NCBI GenBank assembly: GCA_016800925.1
Contig: JABCPU010000040.1
Location: forward strand, 1 to 64,000
Direction of reading: 5' to 3'
From: Suillus spraguei
Lineage: Eukaryota > Basidiomycota > Agaricomycetes > Boletales > Suillaceae
Length of the DNA: 64,000 nt
How positions within the stretch are numbered: the stretch's first letter is position 1; each line of letters opens with the position of its first letter. The position numbers were made by a program, and so were the translations under genes. The notes under the pieces were generated by a model. It was given only the letters and a program-made list of their open reading frames with translations, was not told where the DNA came from and did no database searches. This document shows, in pieces, positions 34,696-47,053 of the stretch.

Positions 34696-35680
34696 ATGCG
34701 CCTCTCAATACTTCCCGTCCTTGTTGCAGGGGCTGGTATTGGTACGTTTCACTTGAGCGAACATGTGATATCCTACTGACGACGTTACAGTCAGCCAAGT
34801 CAGTGCGGAGCCACTCCGTGTCTTAGTCGAGAGCCCCTCAAATGCGAATGCAAATATTCGCTTCGGTCATGCCCTTGCCAACGCCAACGTGAATGGTAAT
34901 GATGACTCTGACAACGTCGCCCGTTTGGTGCGCCCGAGCCTCATCATGACCACCTCCACCGAAGTCAAGGGAAAGCATCACTTCTGTGGCGCATCTCTGA
35001 AGGCGAAAGCACTTCGCATGTCAAACGCATTCCGTCATGCTCTTGGCCTTCCTCTCATTGAGATGGGTGATCATGACACATTCAAGGGCGAGGTCGTTAG
35101 CGACCCCGGTCCTGTTTCTGGGGAACTTCGTATCCTTCCCATTCCCTTGTTCGGACAACCCGTTACATCAAGCGCCCCCGCCAGTTCCTCTGAGAAGGAA
35201 AATTCAGGCGATGTCAAGGAGCTTCTTGCTGATGGGTCCGTCGTCCGGATCTATCGCCACCATGAGGTTGAATCTCACCATCACCATCACGAGGCTGGAT
35301 CACACCATCACCATCATGATCACAAGAAAGCTGGATCTTTCCTCAGGCGTGTTCACCGCGCCATCATGGCCCTCGGACTATGGGAGGGCCGTGCTGTTGC
35401 ATTCGTTCTTGGTGAGTGCTTATCTTATCTGGTATCGCTAAGATCTCTCTGATGTTCCTGGAAAGGTTGTGGAATTGGTGTTTTGCTTCGCATGTTCTGG
35501 GTGATGTCTGTCCTTGCCTACCGCACCGTCAGAGGTGAGAGACTGGAGGAGGTCAGCCACGGGTACATCATGTTCGAGCATGATGCAGAGAACAACTTTG
35601 TGGCTCCGCCCGAATACACCGACGAGAAGGTGAAGGTAGCCGAGGTCGAGGCTCAAGAGATCGAGACTCGCGTGGAGTGA
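34696..35680 (+). CDS. His-rich secreted/single-pass membrane protein, unknown function
   Basis: I do not recognise a named family. The ATG at 34696 opens a signal peptide (MRLSILPVLVAGAGIVSQVSA); a phase-1 intron (about 34742-34790) splits it. The luminal part (about 185 residues) has two runs of five His in ESHHHHHEAGSHHHHHDHKK (35274-35331), a plausible metal-binding patch. A second intron (35411-35465) leads to a hydrophobic segment (AVAFVLGCGIGVLLRMFWVMSVLAY), then a charged cytoplasmic tail with PPEYTDEK, ending at 35680. The length is about 275 residues and the frame is intact. A type I single-pass topology is inferred from these parts. Confidence 0.7.
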
Positions 35681-37929
35681 ATGACATCAATCCCCTCCAC
35701 TTGAAATACTACCCACATCCCTATCGATATCTTGAACTCGTTCGCGTATTGTGACCACTACATATTTAAACCCAGATTCACTTCTGTTTCCCTTTTCACC
35801 TGATGCATAGCTGGTTGTTTGGTTTGGAAATGCCTCGTGTCTGTCTTTGACGGACTCTCACACTCCTTTGTCACTGTGCACATGTTGTATTTTTGTTGCC
35901 TGGTGCTCGTAGTAACACAGTTGATATGATTGCCTGTAAGACAGACTGTAAACGACTAGCAAATAAAAATGGACAGGTCAAACCCATGGCATAACTTAGG
36001 CTATATACAAGAAGTCCACAGCAACCTTTGGAATCGAGATGCATTCAAAGTCGGTGAAGAACCTATCACGACAGTGAGCGCTGAGCGCTGAGCTTCCATA
36101 TTGGATTACAAATTTAGTCATCATACAGGTTCACAGCCCCGGTTTTCTCATTCCGATCCTCCACCACGCTCGTGCCTTTCAATTAAATTTACCACTACTG
36201 CGCGGCCGAAATGCCCAGAATATTAATCAACCAACACTGCGAGAGCATCATACTACTCTAAAAGATCTCTAGATATGGCCCGGAAGATGTAAGCACACCA
36301 GCTTACCTGAGCTCCCATAATTAGTACTTATATTGTCAGCTGATGCTGAAAGCTAAGCTTTCAGCATTTCACCTTTTGGTGTAACGGTTATGCATGGACG
36401 GCAGTCTGACCAAGTTACAGAACAGTTTGAAAGTATTCATGAGAATAGAGTGCCAGCACTAACACCGTTCTGTTCGCAGGAAGGACAAATGAATCCAACC
36501 GCAACTGTTGGCTCATTCGACCAGTATCCGCGAGGTCCATAAATTACGCACTTGCCAAAGTCTTGTGATGGGTTCCGATTGGCAGAGGTCGGTGACTAGC
36601 TCGGTTAGTAGGTGTCCTTTTGCAGGACTTGGCACATTTCGTGATTCCAACGGAACTTTGTGCACCGCTCGAAGCTGGCATGTCAATCACGCATACCTTT
36701 TGCAGGACTTGGCACATTTCGTGATTCCGACATTGGAGACCCATACTCTGGTGACGGGTTACTATATAAATTGATGTTCTCATCATGTAGGTCAGCCAAT
36801 GTCACTGTTACGGTCAGGTACGTGCCCCAACGCCGCATCAAATAAATTTTGAACTGTTTGAAGTCAATGACAATTTTTACGACAGTGGCGTCAACATTCT
36901 ATTTGGGGTATGCAACATTGTTGTCACAGCCTGGAAGTTGTTGAGATTGTCCCTTGGTATGGACGTCATCACGTTGTGAAGCGTGCGAGCGGTGTTGGCT
37001 TCCGGACCAATGTTGTACCAGTTTACGATCCTAATTGGATATTGCCTGCTGTCAGGGAACCAAAGGGCTTCCATGTCAAACTTACGCAAAGATTGAACCT
37101 AAGTACTTTTATCACCGTGGGTTCGTATTGTTTCCTGAACCCTATCAAAAGTTTAACAGACTTTACCACCATTAGGTGGCTGATTATGCCCATGACGGAT
37201 CCTCCAGGACACATCCGTTTACATGAAACTGTAACGCAGACCTGCAAATGCTTTCTGATGAGTGCATCTGCGACTGCTTAACACCTCACTACAGTTAGCG
37301 TTACGTGTCTTCAGCCACAGCGGGCATGAACTCGCACCTCTTGTCAATGCTATCACTTCAGCACCACAGGATCTTCCCGAACGCCCATGTCATGTCACCG
37401 CTTCGGGTATTTCACGTTAACACAAGCTTTGTTTTATCTTCCTTGGTTCGGATCTTTTCCGTTCAGGGAAGGAACCAATTTCTTTGTGGTAAAAAAGTCT
37501 TATTGAATATACTTTATAGAGGACAGTACGTTCATCTAAGGGCCTCTAGTGCCCTGAATGTATCTTCGATTTCCCAAATGTCTTGGTACCACCGGTCCGC
37601 CGTTTCCGCCGAGCGCTTTAGATACGTGATTCATCTAAAATGAGAGGACCTTAGATATGCTGCATTGATGACTATCAATGGGACTACGGAACGCGTACTC
37701 AACGAACCAATTGTCTGGAACGATCCTAGATTTCTTAAACTTGGATTCGGTGATGATGGCTGCATCAGCAAGCAGTCAACCTTTTACCCGCGGGACATCC
37801 CATTCGATAACTACCTCCGTATTATCTTGATCTCCTTAATTACAGAACCCGTGATAAGTAGCAGGAGCCAGCGAGTCGCAACCAGTGAGTTAAACAACCA
37901 TGATCATCACATTTGCTCCACGATAAAAT
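35681..37929. other. 2.2-kb region with no confident gene
   Basis: A 33-bp direct repeat lies at 36616/36696. Between 36.9 and 37.9 kb several frames keep short protein-like stretches (for example EPIVWNDPRFLKLGFGDDGC and QSTFYPRDIPFDNYLRI at 37690-37830), which look like a decayed unrecognised gene on the plus strand. Confidence 0.3.
36616..36728. repeat. 33-bp perfect direct repeat, 80 bp apart
   Basis: 36616-36648 and 36696-36728 are identical (CCTTTTGCAGGACTTGGCAC... to GATTCC). No gene is associated. Confidence 0.9.
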
Positions 37930-38310
37930 AGACTAGATGAAGATGATGTCATTCATTCCTGTTAACGTACGAATACGTACCAAACAGGGTGAGTACTTGC
38001 TCGTTTGCTTGAACACCGTTGTGGGCGAGTTTGAAAAAGGCACTAGAATGACCTAATGAACAGTACGCATGCAGACGTTATTTAGGTCCAGCATATTGCA
38101 TGATGAGCAACTAATTTATAATTTAGCAAAGCTATGGCTATGAGAAGTTTGAAACCTATGTTGTGGCGCATTTGAAAGCTCAGGCTACTGCGCTTGAGGT
38201 TAGTCCATTCTCTCGATCCCACGTCAAAGTCTTGACGGCACGTTGTACTATAGACGATCAATATATCAACCCTCTGTCGCCCTCGTCTTTATCACTTCAC
38301 GTACATAAAA
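37930..38310 (+). repeat. conserved block upstream of 7TM copy A
   Basis: First of four blocks shared by the 7TM copies: GAGTACTTGCTCG ... GAAGTTTGAAAC ... TCTCGATCCCACGTCAAAG ... TTTATCACTTCACGTA. A 40-codon frame (EVSPFSRSHVKVLTARCT) is kept in each. Confidence 0.75.
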
Positions 38311-38496
38311 CAATTTCTACTCACCGGTGTCGCAGTGAAACATTCGAACTTTCTCCCGGGTGAAAACACTGCTCTGAGACTCTATCATATATGATTCTCC
38401 AGGGTTGATCACCCTAGTGGTGATTCTCACCACTGCCAGTCCCAGATATTAGAACTCATCTCCGCGACATCTCCTCATCTTTCTAAATTTTGGGTC

Positions 38497-39768
38497 ATGT
38501 CGTCCTATACCCCACAGACAGATTTGCCGCTGGAACGATCCCGTCTTGTTGGAATGATTTCGGGCGGTGTATCCTACGGTACGTTTTCGGCCTACACATG
38601 ATGATTTGGTAGTTGACCTCTTTGCCATAATAGGTACATATCTTCTCCTTACTGTACAAGCGTTGATTGCTCTCATGCAACGTCCCCGACACGGGCAGAA
38701 AATTGCAAATAATCGTCGCACGCTCATTTGTTACACCCTCATCACGTTCTCGCTTGGGACGATAAGCTTTGCTGGCAATACCAAATATACGGAGATGATT
38801 TGGATAGACCTTCGTGATGCACCCGGTGGTCCCGTCGCACTGATTGAAAACGTAATGCATTACCGTATCAACTTTATGGCGATATGCTGGTAAGTACTCT
38901 TGTTTATTTGTCTGCACACAGCGTTGACGGTGTCTTGTAGTGGTTACATCACGGAATTGTTGATGCAAGCACTGCTTGTGAGCTGAATAGTTTGCCGTAT
39001 GTGCAAGCCTGATATTTGAAATATTCAGCTTTACCGATGTTTTGTGATATGGAATTGGGAAAGATACGTGACGATCCCCATGGTCGCCATCTATATTGGC
39101 ATGATTGGTGCAGTTGCATTATTTACAAAATGCTCGTAGTCACTGACATCTTCAGCAGCAGTAGCCATCATCGTCTTGGTCCAGGCAGGTACCGGGGCTC
39201 TATTTTACAACATCGACACCACACTTGCATACCTCGTCCTCCAAGTGGCGCACACCATTCTTTATACCATTCTCGTAGCGAAGCGCTTGCTCTCCATACG
39301 AGGTCAGATGCGGCAGGCGTTGGGTGAATATGATTCTAGCACCTATGACACTATCATCTTCATGGTCGTTGAGTCCGCCATGGCATACAGTCTCTTCATC
39401 ATCATCTATATAGTTGGATTTGCTATTCATTCGGACCCTCTGTCCACGCTATGCTTCTTGTCCATTAACCAAGTCAGGTAAGCATGCAGAAACCTGAGTT
39501 ATCCATGTCTCTGATATTACCATCTTTTGTTTTTTTAAAATAGGGCATTACGCAATTGTTCATCATCATACGTGTGGCGCGGGGGAGGGCAGTTACGCGA
39601 GATTGGTCGACCAGAATCACTCCAGCAGCGCCTACAGCTCTAGTATTCGCAGGGACTGTATCGATTCCAGCAGAAGGAACTAATATGGGACAAACAGCTA
39701 AGCCAGAGCATGACGGTGTCAATGGGTTGTATCCTCCTTCAGCAAAGTTTGCGGAAGCAAATGTATAG
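38497..39768 (+). pseudogene. seven-transmembrane protein copy A, frameshifted
   Basis: A member of an uncharacterised Agaricomycete seven-helix family. The model deduced from all four copies has six exons: SRLVGMI..GVSYG | TYLLLTVQALIALMQ...FMAICC | GYITELLMQALL | LYRCFVIWNWERYVTIPMVAIYIG | AAIVVLIQAG...VVESAMAYSLFIIIYIVGFAIHSDP...NQV | GITQLFIIIRVARGRAV. In this copy the exon before the last intron reads GTCAG (39473-39477) where copies B and C have GTTCAG, a one-base loss that throws TM7 and the tail out of frame. Everything upstream is open, so loss may be recent, or the base could be an assembly error. Confidence 0.75.
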
Positions 39769-40669
39769 CGTGTGGTACTTGAACTATTCATTAAGTTCCT
39801 GATCGTAACTGCCCCGGTGGCAACCACCGACTCACTTATTTTTGTATCCTTTGAATTAAACGCAAATTAGTATTTTTATTTTGCGTTGTGCTAATGCCAC
39901 GTAATTCTATTGCGACTCGTGAAGCCAAACCATGGCTTGAACATTCACTCATAGACGGATTCTTCAAAGTCTATCTCACTGAGTAGTCATAGCCAACTGG
40001 GATTAAAAATCTGCTCCCTTGGGATTTGAAACCTACCGGTAAATGATTTTCTTTGAAAGTAGCACCTTGATATTTATTAACATGTTCGGAGGTTCACCTC
40101 AACTTGGGAAATAGCCTGGCTAGAGTAGTGGGGAGTTCAAAGTCAAATGCCCAACGCCCAACCTCCTCGTGACCGAAATGAGTATACCTAGAATAAATAG
40201 AAGTAAATAGGGAATAAAGCTACTGATGAGATAAGCGAAACCTTGTCACGCGTTAGGGCTTGGGCATTTAAATTGGACCCACTAAGTCAACTAGTACTGC
40301 CACATGGCACCACAAAGATGTTGTCGACCAATCCATCACTTTATTTCCGAACCACTACCTATAAGTGCGAGTACATCATGGGTGTTGACATGTTGCACAC
40401 TGTATCACTGACAATCCTGATATCATTTATTGTTAATTAGGCCCCAAAGTTTGAACATGCCGGACAGAAGTTGTACACATCATCTAGCTCTTCAAGCATC
40501 AAGTACGTTTCCCCCCCTGAGCTATTGCAGGATAGAAGACAGGTCACTTTTAGACGTACATGATGCATCTGTCGACCTAGTCAATCATGATAATAACGTC
40601 AACATTCTAGGCTGACTCATGCTATGCGAGGTCTCAACTACCCCGGGGATCTGGCAGATGGATGATCTC

Positions 40670-41480
40670 TCACCAGTTTTTTGATGGCACACAAGCTGAT
40701 GCCCATGTGCGTCATTAATATTTCTGCTAATTAGTCCTTGACCTGACCACTGACCTCTCACTCCTCTGCAATACTGGTGCTCGCGCTAAGTTTTCTGCAC
40801 TCCTTGGTCACTTTCCCTCCCCTCTTTCCCGTTCCCTACCCAATCGAGCGATCGAACTCAGCAACATCCAGTGCCTTTGGAGTCACGTTCGTATGCACCC
40901 CTCAATCGTCTGTTCTTACTCCTTCGCTCTCTGCCGAACACTGAGACTGATGAAATAGTCGATTTTTCGCAACCTCTAATACTTTCGGGATTAAGTACGC
41001 AGGTGCTCCTTGGTCACCTGTCTTCACTTCTTCCCACCCTCAACTTTATATCGAATGAAGCAGCTGAACATCAACGATCCAAAAGGCCCTCGGGGTCGTG
41101 TCCAGGTGCACTTACCGGTCGCCTGTCCTCACTCTTCCTTTCTCCACCCAACGCCAATGCCGATGAGGCAGTCCAACTCCAGCATTACCCAGGGCAAATT
41201 ATCTCCTCTCATTGTAGTCGTCATGTCGTTGATGTTGCTGCAATGCGGGACGGGCAGGCGTCTTTCTTGCATGTTTTGGGATTGCTGGGTCCGATGATTT
41301 TTTCGTGCAGGTATTATTTGTTGCTTGTCGGCCTGAAACTGTCAGTGAAATGGCCGAGCATATCAAGAATCCCAAACCATGGGTTCGCGTGGTGTTGTTT
41401 CTCTATTGCGTGTCACCTAGTACCGATGACAGTCCTGGTAAGGCTTGTACGCAGGTCTTATATGTGCTAGTATCACGGAA
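40670..41480 (+). pseudogene. C-terminal fragment of a WD40 gene
   Basis: Starting with FFDGTQADAH (about 40675), then repeats of the tail unit LSSLL/LSSLFLSPPNANADEAVQLQ (about 41120-41190) and VACRPETVSEM...IKNPKPWVRVVLFLYCVSPSTDDSP (41315-41445). The same tail units (DVDEPIELQQREPSTFSSRSP; VVEVAV) follow the propeller in the WD40 gene at 62.4 kb. The frame is broken and the propeller is gone except a possible ASTSW scrap at about 40365. Confidence 0.65.
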
Positions 41481-41734
41481 ATGGCAGTCAAGTTTTTTCA
41501 GTGACTAGGCGCTACAAATGTCATTGATTTGACAGTTCCTCAGGGGTATACGCCCTGTCGTCCGAGTCGGTCGGATCTGTAATACTTGGTTCCTTCGAGC
41601 ATCTTCGAGGCCCAATGCTAGTCATGGTGACATTCCAGTGAAGTCTATTAAGATGCTCATATCATGGAATGGGTTGGTCCTTTCAGCGATAATTGAAATG
41701 GGATTCCACTGAGTATGCAATGGATAAACATGGT

Positions 41735-42100
41735 GTCATTCGTTCCTGTTAAGGTGATGCGTACCTAATAGGGTCACGGTGGGTGCGTAATACTTGCTCG
41801 TTTGGTTGACCACTGGTGTGCGGGGCGAGTCTGAAAAAGGCACCAGAAGGATCTAACGAATGGTATGTATGCGGCAGGCATCGTTGGGGTCCAGCCTGAC
41901 GAGTAACTAATCCATAATTCAGCAAAGCTTGAAACGCATGTTTCGGTACCTTCGGAAGCTCAGGCTACTACGCTTGAGGTTAGTTCATTCTCTCGATCCC
42001 ACGTCAAAGTCTTGACGGCACGTCGCACTGTAGATGATCAAGATATCAGCCCTCTGTCGCCCTCGTCTTTATCACTTCACGTAAAAGGGTTTCTACTCAC
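41735..42100 (+). repeat. conserved block upstream of 7TM copy B
   Basis: The second copy of the upstream block, nearly identical to copy C over GAAGCTCAGGCTACTACGCT and TTGACGGCACG. Homology with the copy D flank starts still earlier, at about 41520 (CTCAGGGGTATrCGCC). Confidence 0.75.
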
Positions 42101-42264
42101 CGGTCACCTGTGGCAGTGATACATTCTCTCTCCCGTCGGGTGAAAACTCTGTTCCGAGACTCTATCACATATGATCGCTTCTTCTCCAGCGCTAAGAATC
42201 CTACTGGTTATCCTCACCGCTACCAGTCTCAGATACTAGAACACGTCTTCTCAAATTTTGGGAC

Positions 42265-43541
42265 ATGTCATCTCATATCCCACAGACAGATTTACCGCTT
42301 GAACGGTGCCGCCTTATCGGGATGATTTTGGGGGGCGTATCCTACGGTGCGTTTTCGGCCATGTTCAATCATTTAATACCTAGTTGACTTCTGTACCGTA
42401 TTAGGTGTATACCTTCTCATTACTGTACAAACGTTGATTGCTCTCATGCAACGTCCCAGATACGGGCAGAAAATTGCAAACAATCGTCGCGTACTTCTTT
42501 GTTACACCCTCATCACATTCGTGTTTGGGACGATAAGCTTTGCATGCAATACAAAATATACAGAGGTGATTTGGATAGACTTCCGTGATGCACCTGGTGG
42601 TCCCGTCGCACTGATTGAGAACGAAATGCATTACCGTATCAACTTTATGGCGATATGTTAGTAAGCACTTTTGCCTACCCATCTACACACAACGTTGCCG
42701 CTGACGTTTCAAATATAGTGGTTTTATTGGCGAGTGGCTGATGCAAGCACTGCTTGTGAGCTGCATGGTTTACCGCATGTGCAAGCCTAATACTTAATAC
42801 TCAGCTTTATCGATGTTTTGTGATATGGGATTGGAAGAGACACGTAATGATCCCCATGGTCGCCGTCTATATTTGCATGATTGGTGCAGTTACATTATTT
42901 GCAGAACAGTCGTAGTCACTGACATCTTGAGCAGCAGCAGCCATCGTCGTCTTGATCCAGGCGGGTACTGGTGCTCTATTTTACAATATCAACGCCACAC
43001 TTGCGTACCTCACCTTCCAAGTGGCGCACACCATACTCTATACTATTCTCGTGGCGAAGCGTTTGCTCTTCATACGAGGCCGGATGCGGCAGGCGTTAGC
43101 TGGATATGATTCTAGCACCTATAACACCATCATCCTCATGGTCGTCGAGTCCGCCGTGGCGTACAGTCTCTTCATCATCATCTACATAGTTGCATTTATT
43201 GTTCATTCAGACCCTCTGTCCACACTCTGCTTCTTATCTATCAACCAAGTTCAGGTAAGCAGATATAAATCTGAATCATTCGTGTCTCTGATACTAGCTT
43301 TCGTTTTTAAAAATAGGGCATTGCGCAATTGTTCATTATTATACGTGTAGCACGGGGGAGGGCAGTTACACATGATTGCTCAACCAGAATTACTGCAGCG
43401 GCACCCACAGCTCTAGCATTCGCAAGGGCTACATCGATTGCAGCAGAAGGAACCAATGTGGGACAAACAGCTAAGCCAGAGCATGACGGCGTTAATGAGT
43501 TGGATTCTGCTTCGGCGAAGTTGGAGAAAGCAAATGTATAG
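42265..43541 (+). CDS. seven-transmembrane protein copy B
   Basis: The ATG at 42265 gives the six-exon family model with all junctions in phase: introns at about 42347-42403 (GTGCGT...TTAG), 42662-42718, 42753-42806, 42881-42935 (GTGCAG...CACTGAC...GCAG) and 43255-43316. Seven hydrophobic segments: GMILGGVSYGVYLLLTV; LLCYTLITFVFGTISFA; FMAICYGFIGEWLMQALL; VMIPMVAVYICMIGAAIVVL; LAYLTFQVAHTILYTILVA; LMVVESAVAYSLFIIIYIVA; TLCFLSINQVQGIAQLFIIIRVA. The C-terminus is a hydrophilic tail of about 55 residues. About 330 residues, no defects. Such proteins are expanded in mushrooms; ligand and role are unknown. Plasma-membrane location is inferred. Confidence 0.72.
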
Positions 43542-43857
43542 CGTGCCGTACTTGTTTTATTCTTGATGGTAGCCGCTGTGCCAACCCCTGACTCAAATAT
43601 ATTTATGTCCTTTGAATCAAACGCAAACTGGTCATTTTATTTCATTTTGCGTTGGCAAAGCAGGTAGGCCAGTGCATTCGCCCACACTCTACATTCAGTC
43701 TATACCCCTACAAGACAATCCATTTTAATCCAAAGATCCAGTGAGTTGCTCTTGTGCATATAGGCCGCGACTCCCTTGATTGAGATCCCCCGTGCACCCA
43801 TCATATCTTCCCCTGCTGCTAAGATGGAAAAGACGTTTCAGCAGTGACTCCTCACAA
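43542..43857. other. 3' flank of 7TM copy B
   Basis: About 130 bases match the 3' flanks of copies A and C (GACTCAxxTATwTTT...TCCTTTGAAT...ATTTTATTT); the rest shows nothing. Confidence 0.4.
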
Positions 43858-44400
43858 GACGATGCTAGGCCATACTGGGCCGGTACGAGGTGTTATGCAC
43901 CTGCACGGTGGGCGCATTATAAAATATCCATTTGACGGCTCACTTCGACTATGGGACCTAGAGAGCGGTGTACGCTGTACAGATAGATGGCTAGTGGTGA
44001 GACGGAGGGTATAAGTTGGAAGTGAGGACGATGACATTGTCTCCAGATGGCAAGACTGTTGCCAGTAGAAGCCAGAACAAACAGTAAGGTTGTGGGATGT
44101 TGGGGAAGTTCGTTGTAAAATGGGAAGGGCACTCTAAATTTGTGATTTCAGTGCGCTGAAGTCCAGACGGAGAGTGAAGCTGCTCTCAAGAATTGAACAC
44201 CGTGATGTGACGTAAGCTTATGTAACCTGGACATCAGATAAAAGAAGCTTATCTCCGGGTAGCTTGATTAGGATATTTGACACTAAGCTCTTGATTTCAG
44301 AACGACCACCACCTTGTGAGTACATCATGGGATGGGAGTATACTAGTGACATATTACCATTCCGAAGTAGATCGGCTCTCTATCATTCAGAAACTATAAG
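43858..44400 (+). pseudogene. WD40 gene fragment (N-terminal half)
   Basis: Plus-strand reading gives MLGHTGPVRGVMHLHGGRI and DGSLRLWDLESGVRC (43861-43980), then traces of the second repeat, RIFDTK (about 44272) and an ASTSWDG-like remnant (about 44323-44345). These follow the order of the propeller in the 62.4-kb gene, with stops and large deletions. With the C-terminal fragment at 40.7-41.5 kb it shows that WD40 genes once alternated with the 7TM copies. Confidence 0.7.
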
Positions 44401-44689
44401 TTTTACCATGTGACGTTATTTAGTAAAGGTCGGACCCCACAAACTGTGCTGAGTGCGAAGCCTTTTCTATGTATTATCTCTTCATGGTCCTACTTACACG
44501 TATTGTCCCACTCATTGAGCTCACAGTCTTTGCGCACAGTATCCTCTGCCTTTTTTTTTTAACTCTTGTACCCGTGAATGCTGCTTCTGGTACCTGCGGC
44601 ATAGCTATGCCGTCGCCACCGGTTAATTTATTCTGTGGAGCCGCATGTCAAGACTGGGCGGCATGTCCTTTATCAAGGCACTAACGTAC
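44401..44689. other. no gene recognised
   Basis: A 71-codon hydrophobic frame (44469-44684) exists but has no family resemblance I can name. Confidence 0.25.
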
Positions 44690-45040
44690 CTAGCAGGGTG
44701 AGTACTTGCTCGGGTTATCGTTTGAATATCGTGACTCAGTACTATGATGTGCATCTGGCGAGTCTAAAAACCACACTAGAAGACTCTAATGGACGGTATG
44801 CATGCGGCAGATGAGGTCCAGCCTGAGAAGCAGCTAATTCATAATTCAGCAAAGCTATGTATGAGAAGTTTGAAACTTATATTTCGGCGCCTTCGGAAGC
44901 TCAGGCTACTACGCTTGAGGTTAGTTCATTCTCTCGATCCCACGTCAAAGTCTTGACGGCACGTTGCACTGTAGATGATCAAGATATCAGCCCTCTGTCG
45001 CCCTCGTCTTTATCACTTCACGTAAAAGGGTTTCTACTCA
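44690..45040 (+). repeat. conserved block upstream of 7TM copy C
   Basis: The third copy of the upstream block, with the open frame YEKFETYISAPSEAQATTLE continuing to SLSLHVKG. Confidence 0.75.
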
Positions 45041-45217
45041 CCGGTCACCTGTGTCAGTGATACATTCTTTCTCCTGCCAGATCAAAACTCTGTTCAGAGA
45101 CTCTGGTCGCTTCTTCGTCTCCAGGGTTAACCACCCCTGCTAATTATTCTCACCGCTGCCAGTTTCAGATATTTAGACACATTCCCGAAATCCCCTCATC
45201 TTCCCGATTGCTAGGTC

Positions 45218-46480
45218 ATGTCGTCCTATATTCCACAGGCAAATTTGCCGCTTGAACGGTCCCGCCTTGTTGGAATGATTTTGGGTGGTGTATCTTACGG
45301 TGCGTTTTCGCCCCACACGATGATTTGATAGTTGACCTCTGTAGCACAACAGGTGTATACCTTCTCCTTACTGTGCAAGCATTAATTGCTCTCATGCAAC
45401 GTCCCAGACACGGGCAGAAAATTGCGAATAATCGCCGCGCGCTTCTTTGTTACACCCTCATCACATTCGCGCTTGGAACGATATGTTTTGCTGGCACTGC
45501 AAAATACACGGAGATGATTTGGATAGATCTTCGTGATGCACCTGGTGGTCCTATCGCACTGATTGAGAATCCAATGCATTACCGTGTCAACTTTATGGCG
45601 ATATGTTGGTAAGTACCCATCTACACACAGCGCTAGCGTTAACGGTTTAAATATAGTGGTTATATCGGGGAGTGGTTGATGCAAGCACTGCTTGTGAGCT
45701 GAATAGTTTGCCGTATGTGCAAGCCTGATACTTAATACTCAGCTTTACCGATGTTTTGTGATATGGAATTGGGAGAGGTACGTAATGATTCCTATGGTCA
45801 CCATCTATATTGGCATGATTGGTGCAGTTGCATTATTTTAAAAAATGGTCGTAGTCACTGACATCTTAAGCAGCAGCAGCCATCGTCGTCTTGATCCAGG
45901 CGGGTGCCGGGACTGTATTTTATAATATCGACGCCACACTTGCGTACCTCGCTTTTCAAGTGGCGCATACCATTCTTTATACTATTCTCGTGGCGAAGCG
46001 TTTGCTCTCCATGCGAGGTCAGATGCGGCAGGCGTTTGCCGGATATGATTCTAGCACTTATGATACCATCATCTTCATGGTCGTTGAGTCCGCCATGGCA
46101 TACAGTCTCTTCATCATCATCTACATAGTTGGATTTGCTGTTCATTCGGACCCTCTGTCCACACTATGCTTCTTATCTATTAACCAAGTTCAGGTGAGCA
46201 GATATCAATTCTGAGTCATTCGTGTCTCTGATACTAGCTTTCGTTTTTGAAAAAGGGCATTACGCAATTGTTCATTATCATACGTGTAGCAAGGGGGAGG
46301 GCAGTTACACATGATTGGTCAGCCAGAATTACTGCAGCAGCACCTACGGCTCTAGTATTCGCGGGTACTGCATCGATACCAGCAGAAGGGACAAATATGG
46401 GACAAGTAGCTAGGCCAGAGCAGGACAGTGTTAATGAGTCGTATGCTGCTTCAGAGAAGGCAGCGGAAGCAAATGTATAG
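45218..46480 (+). CDS. seven-transmembrane protein copy C
   Basis: The ATG at 45218; same six-exon model as copy B. The stretch after MIG would meet a TAA (TTTTAA, about 45838-45841) if unspliced, but lies inside the GTGCAG...GCAG intron that all four copies share, which supports that intron. The last intron ends AAAAAG instead of AAATAG. All seven TM segments and the RVARGRAVTHDWS junction to the tail are kept. About 330 residues. Close to B and D by eye, so a recent duplicate. Function unknown. Confidence 0.72.
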
Positions 46481-47053
46481 CATGCCGACTCAATTTGTTC
46501 TCCAAGTTATCTAATCGTAGTTGCCGTAGTGTCAACCCCCGACTCACTTATTTTTGGGTGTCCTTGAATGAAACGAAACTAGTATTTTTATTTCATTTTA
46601 CGTTTGCAAAGGACTGCCAATCACGCCCATGCGTTTCTACAGACTCGTAGACGTCCATCTTAACCAAGTAGTAAGCGCGACAGGATAGAAATTTGTTGCA
46701 CATTCCAAATTTGCTCGAAGATTTGAAGCAGTGTTTCCACCACCAGCAAGTCGTATGAAGTCAGTCGGCTAGTGGTAGACTTAGTTCGAAGTTCAGCGGA
46801 GGCTCAGGTATATTCAATCTGTCTATTATTTTTTCTCATCATTTATGACAGTGCAAGAAAATGTCCCGACCCTCTCAAGATGTACGATGGTATAAGTTAT
46901 CAAGATATCGAGCCAACACCACCGCAGAAATTATCTTTTGATCTGTGAAGGTCTTTTCAGTCTTTTCAGTATAGTACTCACAAAACTTCGTTCACTTCTC
47001 AGTCTTAAAAGCCTCACAGACTTCGAAGATGACATGTACAATACGAATAGCTA
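46481..47053. other. 3' flank of 7TM copy C and distal end of the hAT element
   Basis: The first about 130 bases are the conserved 3' flank of the 7TM genes. The distal hAT end should lie in 46.62-47.05 kb, but no terminal inverted repeat matching the other end was found. Confidence 0.4.

Noticed and set aside
36880..37900. Possible decayed gene with protein-like stretches in several frames.
   Set aside because: No recognisable domain and no consistent exon chain; a homology search would be needed.
45836..45850. TAA stop in 7TM copy C, taken at first as a disabling mutation.
   Set aside because: All four copies share a GTGCAG...GCAG intron that removes this stretch and restores MIG-AAIVVLIQ in phase.
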